Source of the DNA: CAZSBG01 sp964605145
GTDB taxonomy: Bacteria > Zhuqueibacterota > Zhuqueibacteria > Thermofontimicrobiales > Thermofontimicrobiaceae
Reading direction: 5' to 3'
NCBI GenBank assembly: GCA_964605145.1
Contig: CAZSBG010000053.1
Location: forward strand, 1-41,227
DNA: 41,227 bases
The position numbers were made by a program, and so were the translations under genes. Below the pieces are notes generated by a model. It ran no database searches and had not been told where the DNA came from. It worked only from the letters and a program-made list of their open reading frames with translations. Positions 16,302 to 23,331 of the stretch are shown one piece after another. The stretch's first letter is position 1, and each line of letters opens with the position of its first letter.

Positions 16302-18986
16302 AGTCAACACTTTAGCTACTTCCACCATGGAACTGGATACATCCGGTTTAATATCGAAGTCCCGCTTTCGGAAGACCGAAATCATTCTCGGATTGTCCGA
16401 CGTTGTCTGGGCGACGATTTTTTCGATGCCCCACCGGTTCACAATGTCCAGGCAATAATCCGTGAGAATGCTGCCTAATCCGCGATCCTGCCAGGCATCC
16501 ACGACCAGCACGGCGTACTCGACAGTCTCCAGGTTGGGATCGGCGACGAGCCTGCCCACACCTAACAGTTTGTGTTCGCCGGCTTCTTCGATTTCTGCAA
16601 CGATAGCAATCTCCCGATCATAATCGATGTAACAATACCGCATTGCCACTTCGTGATTGGCCCACTGAAAGAAATATCGAAACCGCTGGTAAATGGATTC
16701 CCGTGAGCAACTTCCCAGGAGCTCCATCCATAAGGGTTCGTCTTCCGGCTTTATCGGCCGCAGGGTGATTTTCGCCCCGTCCTTCAATTGTGTTTTTCGA
16801 ACATATTCCTCCGGATACGGACGCAGCGCCAGGTGCGCATAAGGCTTCATGGGTTTACCCAACACTTCACGGTCGACGATGACGCGGGCATCGAGCGCAA
16901 TCACTTTCTGGGGAGTCACCAGCAGCGGATTGATGTCCAACTCCTTGATTTCCGGGTAATCCGCAGCCAGGTAAGACAGCCGAATGAGCACCTCGATGAG
17001 ACGCTCCACATTCACCGGCGGCTGCCCGCGATAACCCTGGAGCAGCGGCCACACCTTCAGCGACTGTAGCATGTAGCGAGCCAGCCGTTCGTTCAGAGGC
17101 GGCAGGCCCAGGGTTTTATCCCCGAATAATTCAGCGGCAATTCCGCCAAGCCCGGCCAAAATTACGGTTCCAAAAACAGGGTCCTTTTTAATCCCGAGTA
17201 TCATTTCAACGGCGTTTTTTTGACTGACCATCTGTTGAACCGTGACGCCTTCGATTTTAGCCCCCGGCATTTTTTCCGAAACATTGTGGAGAATCTGTTC
17301 GAACGCGGAACGAACCATGGAGTCATCCTGCACATTGAGCACCACGCCGCCGACATCGGTTTTGTGGCTGATATCCGGGGACAAAATCTTCAGCACAACG
17401 GGATAGCCAATTTGCCCGGCAATCGCCACGGCTTCATCGGTCGAATTCGCAGGCATCGGTTTTGTGACCGGGATTCCGTACGCTTCAACCAGGGCTTTGG
17501 AATTCTCTTCGGACATCACCGAACCCTTGCCTGCAAAAAGCGGCTCGAACTGCGCGCGAACGCTGCTGCGATCCACAGGGAAACGCACCGGAATATCGCG
17601 CGGGGTTTCGTACAGGCTGTCCAGATTTCGGGCGTAGGCCACCAGCGTCATAAAAGCGCCGACCGCCTGCTCCGGCGTGGTGTAACTGGGCACCCCGGCG
17701 TCGTTGAGAATTCGGACGCCTTCGCGCATGCTCTGCCCGCCAATCCACGCGGCAAGGATAGGTTTGGTCGTCGTCTCCGAAAGCTGGCCGATGGCTTTGG
17801 CCGTGGCAGTAGGATTCGTCATTGCCTGGGGCGTGAGAATCACCAGCGCCGCGTCCACATTGGAATCGTCGATGACGATCTGTGCAGCTTTGGCAATTCG
17901 CTTGGAACGCGCATCTCCCAGCACATCCACCGGATTCCCATGCGACCAGAATGGCGGAAGGTTTTCGTTCAGCCTGGCAATGCTTTCATCGGACAATTCG
18001 GCAAGGGCGCCGTTGGCTGCGATCAGCGCGTCGGTGGCCATCACGCCGGGCCCGCCGGCATTGGTCACAATTCCCAATCGGGAACCGCGCGGAATTTTGT
18101 GCCGGCCAATGAGTTCGGCGCAATCGAATATCTCCCCATAATCGAACACCCGCGCCAGACCGGCTCGCTGGAACGCGGCATCGTACACCGCGTCTTCAGC
18201 AGCCATGGCCCCGGTGTGTGAAGCAGCCACTTCTGCGGATTCCGGGAAGCGCCCGGCCTTGTACGCAACAATGGGCTTGGTTCGGGCGAAGGCGCGGGCC
18301 GCGGTCATAAATTTTCGGGCGTCCGTAATCGATTCCACGTAAAGAATGATGGATTTCGTCTGCTCGTCCTCACCAAAATAATCAATCAAATCACCAAAAT
18401 CAACATCCAAAGTATTTCCAATGGAAACAAAATTGGAAAAACCGATTTTGCCTTCCAGCGCCCAATCCAGCACCGAGGTGCACAACGCGCCGGATTGGGA
18501 GATGAACGCAACATGTCCCTTTTGGGGAAGCGCGCCGGCAAAGCTCACATTTAAATTCAGCCCGGGAACGATAATGCCCAGGCAATTCGGCCCGACTATC
18601 CGCATGCCATCGAAGCGCCGGGCTTGGGCCAAAATCTGCTCCTCCAGCGCTTTGCCCCCGGCGCCGGCTTCGCGGAACCCGGCTGAAATGATAATCACGC
18701 CAAGAATGCCGGCCTCGCCGCACTGTTTGACAATATCCGGCACGTCCTGCGGCGGGGTGCAAATCACGGCCAGATCCGGTGTTTTTGGCAGGCTTTTCAC
18801 ATCCGGGTAACATGGGATTCCCAGCACGGCCTCGCTGGTGGGATTCACCGGGTATACCACCCCGCGGAATCCTCCGCCGACCAGGTTGCTCAGCACTTTC
18901 CCGCCAACGCTCTGCGGATTGGGTCCCACACCGATCAGCGCAATTCGGTGCGGTTTAAAAATTCTGTCTAATTTATGCACATCCAT
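16299..18986 (-). CDS. ADP-forming acyl-CoA synthetase fused to GNAT (Pat/PatZ-like)
   Basis: About 895 residues. ATG 18986 is preferred to ATG 18998 because GGAG lies six bases before it. Order: CoA-binding Rossmann domain (about 1-130, IALIGVGPNPQSVGGKV), succinyl-CoA-ligase-like domain (150-460), ATP-grasp domain (490-705, VVLKILSPDISHKTDVGG) and a GNAT acetyltransferase (about 730-895, acetyl-CoA loop DRGLGSILTD). This is the layout of Pat/PatZ lysine acetyltransferases that inactivate acetyl-CoA synthetase. The phospho-His motif ASHTGAM of active ADP-forming synthetases is intact, so it might also make acyl-CoA and ATP; activity is not decidable here. The stop codon is formed by the MITE border, so a few C-terminal residues may be altered. 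Confidence 0.88.
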   Translation of the reverse strand: MDVHKLDRIFKPHRIALIGVGPNPQSVGGKVLSNLVGGGFRGVVYPVNPTSEAVLGIPCYPDVKSLPKTPDLAVICTPPQDVPDIVKQCGEAGILGVIIISAGFREAGAGGKALEEQILAQARRFDGMRIVGPNCLGIIVPGLNLNVSFAGALPQKGHVAFISQSGALCTSVLDWALEGKIGFSNFVSIGNTLDVDFGDLIDYFGEDEQTKSIILYVESITDARKFMTAARAFARTKPIVAYKAGRFPESAEVAASHTGAMAAEDAVYDAAFQRAGLARVFDYGEIFDCAELIGRHKIPRGSRLGIVTNAGGPGVMATDALIAANGALAELSDESIARLNENLPPFWSHGNPVDVLGDARSKRIAKAAQIVIDDSNVDAALVILTPQAMTNPTATAKAIGQLSETTTKPILAAWIGGQSMREGVRILNDAGVPSYTTPEQAVGAFMTLVAYARNLDSLYETPRDIPVRFPVDRSSVRAQFEPLFAGKGSVMSEENSKALVEAYGIPVTKPMPANSTDEAVAIAGQIGYPVVLKILSPDISHKTDVGGVVLNVQDDSMVRSAFEQILHNVSEKMPGAKIEGVTVQQMVSQKNAVEMILGIKKDPVFGTVILAGLGGIAAELFGDKTLGLPPLNERLARYMLQSLKVWPLLQGYRGQPPVNVERLIEVLIRLSYLAADYPEIKELDINPLLVTPQKVIALDARVIVDREVLGKPMKPYAHLALRPYPEEYVRKTQLKDGAKITLRPIKPEDEPLWMELLGSCSRESIYQRFRYFFQWANHEVAMRYCYIDYDREIAIVAEIEEAGEHKLLGVGRLVADPNLETVEYAVLVVDAWQDRGLGSILTDYCLDIVNRWGIEKIVAQTTSDNPRMISVFRKRDFDIKPDVSSSMVEVAKVLT

Positions 18987-19085
18987 TTCAGGCTCCATTC
19001 ATCTGTTTCTCATATCACTTAAATTCTAAAGTATCGATCTTTCAATTCACAAGTTCAAAATAAATACACACTCGCTCCCGGCTAA

Positions 19086-19101
19086 TGCTGCGCCGGCAGC
19101 A
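19086..19101 (-). terminator. GC-rich hairpin downstream of the lipoprotein gene
   Basis: TGCTGC / GCAGCA with a four-base CGGC-type loop, 27 bases past the stop of the gene at 19128. No T-run follows, so it may act as an RNA 3' end stabiliser or be chance. Confidence 0.3.
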
Positions 19102-19127
19102 AGCTTTTACCCGATACACAATCAAAA

Positions 19128-20090
19128 TCATTTCCTGTATGCGACGTAAATGTCCGCCTCAATCATGACGCCGTCTTCAAAATAATGATGAACAAAATAG
19201 AGATTGCCGGCGTCATCGAGTGTTGGCTCCCCGGCAAATTGCGATACAATCAATTTAGGTGAAGCCCATTTTCCCTCAACTTTCACAGAGCGAAAAATGG
19301 CTGGCGTGCCGTTATAAGTTCGCGTCAGCCACAATTCATTTCCATCGGACGAAACATAAGGGAAACCGTCCATTGTTTCAGTGTTTACCGAGTCAATATT
19401 GACCGGGTCGGACCATGCGCCGTTATTCCGTGTGGTCAGCCAAATGTCATAATTGCCCTTTCCACCGGCGCGGTCAGAATGAAAGTACAGATCATCATTG
19501 TGAAGATGCACTTCGCCAATCTGGATTTCTTTCATCAAACGGTCTCCGGCATACCGCCAGTTTGTCCATTTCCCATCGCTCCATTCAGCGATGAACATAT
19601 TCACGCCGGTGTAACCTTCCCGCGCCGAAGCAAACCACATTTCACCGCCCTGCACACAAACGGCCCCATCGAGTGACAATTTTCCCGGTTCCTGCAACCA
19701 CACCCTTTCAGCCTCCTGCCAAACATTACCGGTTTTGTGCGCCACCCAAACACCGGACACATCGTCCAACAGTTGCTTTTCAGGTGCGACGCGGACATCC
19801 GGCGTGAAGAAAAAGTACAGCGTTTGGCCATCCGGCAGAATGAAGGGAGAATCTTCCGCGCCTTCCGTGTTAATCGCATACGGCAACGGGACCGGATTTT
19901 CAAATTGATCAGAATGCAGTGCCGCCGGATATTGGTCTGTTTCCGGGCCGCGCTTCGTAATATCGGCCGGCAATTTGTCTTTCCGATCCACATCCGGATA
20001 GGTTGCAACAGGATTATCATTTTCACTGCAAGCAAACACTACAATTATCAAAAGAAGCATACTCATAAACACAAATCTATTTACAGACAT
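19128..20090 (-). CDS. Lipoprotein with PD40/TolB-like beta-propeller repeats
   Basis: 320 residues. The N-terminal hydrophobic stretch ends in a lipobox-like VVFAC at Cys 21, so lipid attachment is likely. The rest contains repeated PD40-like blades: SPFILPDGQTLYFFFTPD, LSLDGAVCVQGGEMWFAS, EVHLHNDDLYFHSDR, FPYVSSDGNELWLTR and PTLDDAGNLYFVHHY. Similar proteins are surface or periplasmic propellers of unknown ligand. The closing YVAYRK strand suggests a complete ring. It lies in the peptidase-rich stretch about 200 bases downstream of the S9C peptidase but separated by a repeat, so operon membership is unclear. Confidence 0.7.
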   Translation of the reverse strand: MSVNRFVFMSMLLLIIVVFACSENDNPVATYPDVDRKDKLPADITKRGPETDQYPAALHSDQFENPVPLPYAINTEGAEDSPFILPDGQTLYFFFTPDVRVAPEKQLLDDVSGVWVAHKTGNVWQEAERVWLQEPGKLSLDGAVCVQGGEMWFASAREGYTGVNMFIAEWSDGKWTNWRYAGDRLMKEIQIGEVHLHNDDLYFHSDRAGGKGNYDIWLTTRNNGAWSDPVNIDSVNTETMDGFPYVSSDGNELWLTRTYNGTPAIFRSVKVEGKWASPKLIVSQFAGEPTLDDAGNLYFVHHYFEDGVMIEADIYVAYRK

Positions 20091-20160
20091 AATTTATCCC
20101 TGTACATTTCTCAGTTTCAATACTTTTATGTCACTCTCAAAAAACCAACTCTCGCGCGGA

Positions 20161-20240
20161 TGAGCATCGAGAATCGAACATCCAATATCTAAAATCAAAT
20201 ATCGACCATCCAATATCCACCATCGAAAATCGAATTCATC
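20161..20240 (+). repeat. Degenerate short tandem repeat, ATCGA/CATCCAATATC units
   Basis: Overlapping variants of CGAACATCCAATATC, CGACCATCCAATATC and CATCGAAAATCGAA follow each other with a loose 20- to 27-base period. It lies between two minus-strand genes and is not coding in any consistent frame. Confidence 0.55.
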
Positions 20241-20287
20241 CGCTTGAATCAGTGGCGCATATACGAATTACAATCCATCAAAAGGAC

Positions 20288-22324
20288 TTATTTCAAAAAC
20301 TTGTCCAGCCAGCCGATGACGGTGTCGTGCCACAAAATCGAATTGTGTGGTTGGAGCACCCAGTGATTTTCATCCGGGAAATAGAGAAATTTGCTTTCGA
20401 CGCCCAATCGCTGCAACGCGTTGAACGTGGAAATTCCCTGGGTGTCCACCACGCGGTAATCCAGAGCGCCATGAACCACGAGCATGGGAGTTTTCCAGTT
20501 TTTAACGAAATTGACCGGATTATGTTTCTCGTAGCCTTCGGGATTTGTCCACGGCGTGCCTTCGTGATCCCACTCCGGGAACCACAATTCTTCGGTATCG
20601 AAATAGGCGGAACGTTCATCCAGGTTGCCGTCGTGATTGACCAGGCAGCGGAATCGGTCCGGCCAGTTGCCGGCGATCCAGTTAATCATGAATCCGCCGA
20701 ACGACGCGCCGAGCGCGCCCACTTTTTCGCCGTCCATCCAGGGATAACGCTCCAGCGCCGCGGCCAAACCTTTCTGCAAATCAATTAACGGCTTGCCGCC
20801 CCAGTCGCCGCGAATGGCATCGCAGAACGCCTGGCCGTATCCCACCGAACCGTGGAAATCGACCATAACCGCAGCATAGCCGGCCCCTGCATAGGCCTGG
20901 GGATTCCATCGATAGTGGAAATGATTACCGAATGAACCCTGGGGTCCACCGTGAATGAGGAACGCCACCGGGTATTTTTTATTGGGATCGAAATCGGCCG
21001 GCTTCACCACGTAGCAGTACACTCGCTCATCGCTCCAGCCGGGGAAATGAAATTGCTCGTAGTCGCCCATTTTAGTGGCTGCAACTTTTTCGGCATTGAT
21101 TTGGGTGATGGGACGAATATCCTTGCCGTCCGGTTTCACGGAATACAATTCCACCGGCGATTTTAAATTATCCATGGCATAAACAAGCCGTTTCCCGGCC
21201 AGGGATGGTGAACCGATGGAGCCATCGCGCACCACAATCCTGTCTTTTCCGGATTTCACATCGATGGCAAACAACGAACGCTGGCCCAGATTGGCAGCCG
21301 TGGCATAAATGGTTTTGCCATCCGGCGCCCAGACAATGGAGGATGGCGAAAAATCCCAATCTTCCGTGAGCACTCGTTTCGCTCCATCAGCCCATGAATG
21401 AAGCACAATTCTGAAACGATCGGATTCGTAGCGCGGTTTTGTCATGGCAAGATAGGCCATCGTTTTTCCGTCAGGCGAGAACACCGGGCCGGTGTCCCAG
21501 GCTTCATTTTTCTCTGTCAGGCAGGTAATCGGTTTCGACGTATCGATTTGCGCGTAGTACAAATCGAAATCCGTTGACCACGGTTCTTCCTTGCCAACAT
21601 CGCGCGCTGTGAAGACCAGTCCCGTTCCATCCGGTACAAATGCGATTTCTTCCGGGCCGCCGAACGGTTTGGAGGGTGTGTCCGCATCCATGTTAGTCAT
21701 CAAGTCGATCGCATCACCGCCGCTTGTGGGCATCACGAACAGGTGCGAGCGCCGGCCGTCTTTCCATGTATCCCAGTGGCGGATGAACGTGCGGTCGTAA
21801 ATCATGCCGGTCGCCTTGCTTGCAGCGATTTTGTCCAATTTCTTTTTGGTGCAATTCATGCATTTGCCGACAAACACTTCCATGGTGAACGCCAAATGTT
21901 TTCCATCCGGCGACACCACTAAATTGCCCACATCCAGCGGCAAATCCGTGAATTGTTCGGCCTCGCCGCCATCCATTCGAATTCGCCACACCTGGGACGA
22001 ACCGGATCGGGTCGACAAAAACCATATCACCTTGCCGCGCGGTGACCAGCGCGCGTTGAATTCGCTGGCCGGGTGCGATGTCAGTCGGCGGAGATTGGTG
22101 CCGTCCACATTTACCAGCCACAAATCCGAGCGGCCGCGATTGGCGTCCAGATCGGTGGTGCGCAATCCGAACACGATCTGTTTTCCATCCGGCGATACCC
22201 GGGGATCGGAAATTCGCTGCATGGCTAACATGTCGTGAATGGAAAACGGATGAGTGTCCCCGGCAAAAGCCGCGCTTAGTCCCAGACCCATCATCAATAA
22301 AACGAATAAAATTTTTCGGTGCAT
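20288..22324 (-). CDS. Secreted S9C prolyl-oligopeptidase-family peptidase (DPP5/acylaminoacyl type)
   Basis: 678 residues, signal peptide 1-21 (ending AAFAG). A seven-bladed PD40-type propeller (about 30-420, with ISDPRVSPDGKQIVFGLR and LVVSPDGKHLAFTM blades) caps an alpha/beta-hydrolase domain (about 430-678). The triad is readable: Ser in GALGASFGGFM (near 540), Asp in VHGALDYRV (near 623) and His in FPDENHWVLQP (near 651). A CMNCTKKK segment near 155 holds a CxxC unusual for a periplasmic protein; it may be a disulfide. The fold and length match DPP5-like dipeptidyl-peptidases that release hydrophobic dipeptides (family knowledge). AGGAGG five bases before the ATG supports the start. A REPIN occupies its upstream region. 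Confidence 0.92.
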   Translation of the reverse strand: MHRKILFVLLMMGLGLSAAFAGDTHPFSIHDMLAMQRISDPRVSPDGKQIVFGLRTTDLDANRGRSDLWLVNVDGTNLRRLTSHPASEFNARWSPRGKVIWFLSTRSGSSQVWRIRMDGGEAEQFTDLPLDVGNLVVSPDGKHLAFTMEVFVGKCMNCTKKKLDKIAASKATGMIYDRTFIRHWDTWKDGRRSHLFVMPTSGGDAIDLMTNMDADTPSKPFGGPEEIAFVPDGTGLVFTARDVGKEEPWSTDFDLYYAQIDTSKPITCLTEKNEAWDTGPVFSPDGKTMAYLAMTKPRYESDRFRIVLHSWADGAKRVLTEDWDFSPSSIVWAPDGKTIYATAANLGQRSLFAIDVKSGKDRIVVRDGSIGSPSLAGKRLVYAMDNLKSPVELYSVKPDGKDIRPITQINAEKVAATKMGDYEQFHFPGWSDERVYCYVVKPADFDPNKKYPVAFLIHGGPQGSFGNHFHYRWNPQAYAGAGYAAVMVDFHGSVGYGQAFCDAIRGDWGGKPLIDLQKGLAAALERYPWMDGEKVGALGASFGGFMINWIAGNWPDRFRCLVNHDGNLDERSAYFDTEELWFPEWDHEGTPWTNPEGYEKHNPVNFVKNWKTPMLVVHGALDYRVVDTQGISTFNALQRLGVESKFLYFPDENHWVLQPHNSILWHDTVIGWLDKFLK

Positions 22325-22351
22325 TTTGTCCTCCTGATTTTCGTGTTTATT

Positions 22352-22460
22352 CCGATCGTCCTGGATATTTATCCAGGACGGTTTTTGAAAATGGATGTTT
22401 ATCCATTTATCACTCGTTTGATTGCATTCTGCGACCAGGATAAATATCCTGGTCGATCGG
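22352..22460 (+). repeat. REPIN A (divergent-stem variant)
   Basis: 109 bases bounded by CCGATCG and CGATCGG. The left half has hairpin CGTCCTGGAT/ATCCAGGACG, then a small ATGGAT/ATCCAT hairpin. The right half has CGACCAGGAT/ATCCTGGTCG. Architecture and outer GATCG match the REPINs at 28198 and 30123, but stem sequences differ on both sides while still pairing. It begins 28 bases upstream of the S9C gene's ATG and ends 15 bases from the next gene's stop. Confidence 0.85.
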
Positions 22461-22475
22461 ATTATTAACAGTCAG

Positions 22476-22739
22476 TTAGACTGTTTCTATTAATTCTTTT
22501 AATCTTAATAAAAAGGAATTGGAAAAAACATTTTGCTTCATTGCCTCTTTTAATAGGTCGAAAAGTTCGTCTTCAGTTACATCAAGTGGTCGTGGAAGCA
22601 ATCTATTATTCCGCCACCAAGAGAATCTTATCTCATCCCTTTCACGAGCTTTAATGAAAAGCCTCTCAAGTCTTGCTTCTGAATCTGGCCAAGAATAAAT
22701 TGCACGAGCTAATTCTCTAGCATATTTTGTATTACGCAT
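22476..22739 (-). CDS. Small hypothetical protein, second gene of an AT-rich pair
   Basis: 87 residues, mostly helical and charged, with an aromatic-basic block FSWWRNNRLLPRPLDV near 40 and an acidic helix DELFDLLKEAM. No family recognised. It starts 12 bases after the stop of the gene at 22752, with AAGGA overlapping that stop, so the two are translated from one message. No signal peptide or membrane segment. It sits between REPIN A and a REP half. It could be the partner of the upstream gene in a small defence or toxin-antitoxin-like unit, but nothing in the sequence proves this. Confidence 0.65.
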   Translation of the reverse strand: MRNTKYARELARAIYSWPDSEARLERLFIKARERDEIRFSWWRNNRLLPRPLDVTEDELFDLLKEAMKQNVFSNSFLLRLKELIETV

Positions 22740-22751
22740 AGTTAGTATTCC

Positions 22752-23168
22752 TTAAACATAGTTCCATAAAATATCTTCGTAATTTTCATTGTTTATACTA
22801 GGCCAACCTTGTGATTGTACTATTGATTTAGTATCTTTAGCTATTTTATGATACTTTTCTTCAAATTCATGTAGGCTTATCTTAATAGAACTTATTGAAT
22901 TTGTATCAACTTGAAAATAATACGGATAAATTGATGAGTAGTTATCCGAATTTTTAATGCGACCAGATAGTGAAATAGCTTTGTAATAAATTGTACCCTT
23001 ATAGGAAAATAATATTTTTTCGTTTGGCCTTATCCCATCTTTAGCTATTCTACCTTTAGTAAACCTAAACTTACCTGGCGGAACCGATTTAATTAAATCA
23101 TTAGTAAAATAATTAGTAATTGATTTGGAGCTATTAAATATTTTTTCACTTAATTTAATAATCCGCAT
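22752..23168 (-). CDS. Hypothetical protein, first gene of an AT-rich pair, possible PUA/EVE-like fold
   Basis: 138 residues, Ile/Lys/Asn/Ser-rich, and visibly more AT-rich than the peptidase genes on either side, which suggests transfer. GGAGG six bases before the ATG supports the start. The core GRIAKDGIRPNEKILFSYKGTIYYKAISLSGRI, then YYFQVDTNSI, resembles the small beta-barrel of PUA-superfamily (EVE/ASCH) modules that read modified bases. This is a weak impression only. The C-terminus ends in an acidic WNYV. It forms an operon with the 87-residue gene that follows. Confidence 0.6.
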   Translation of the reverse strand: MRIIKLSEKIFNSSKSITNYFTNDLIKSVPPGKFRFTKGRIAKDGIRPNEKILFSYKGTIYYKAISLSGRIKNSDNYSSIYPYYFQVDTNSISSIKISLHEFEEKYHKIAKDTKSIVQSQGWPSINNENYEDILWNYV

Positions 23169-23285
23169 ATTCTGCCTCCAAGAGTTGAAATTGAATGCAT
23201 AAAAACTCTAATAGCAATTTTATCTATACTAACCTCTAAAATAGAACTAGACAAGTCTAATAACTAATAATGGATTGCACATTTA

Positions 23286-23314
23286 ATCATTCGGCATAAA
23301 CATACCGAACGATC
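23286..23314 (+). repeat. REP right-half copy B
   Basis: ATTCGGCATAAACATACCGAACGATC keeps the right-half form of the REPIN family (TCGG/CCGA stem, AT loop with a central ATA, terminal GATC). No left half is evident next to it. It is 18 bases from the stop of the S9B peptidase gene. Confidence 0.7.
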
Positions 23315-23331
23315 ATGGTTGATTGAACCCT

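Noticed and set aside
17220..18221. 333-codon plus-strand ORF
   Set aside because: Antisense shadow of the acyl-CoA synthetase/GNAT gene, rich in His/Arg/Gly with no family match.
20161..20240. Possible CRISPR-like short repeats
   Set aside because: Units are degenerate, have no regular spacers, and no cas gene is present anywhere in the window.
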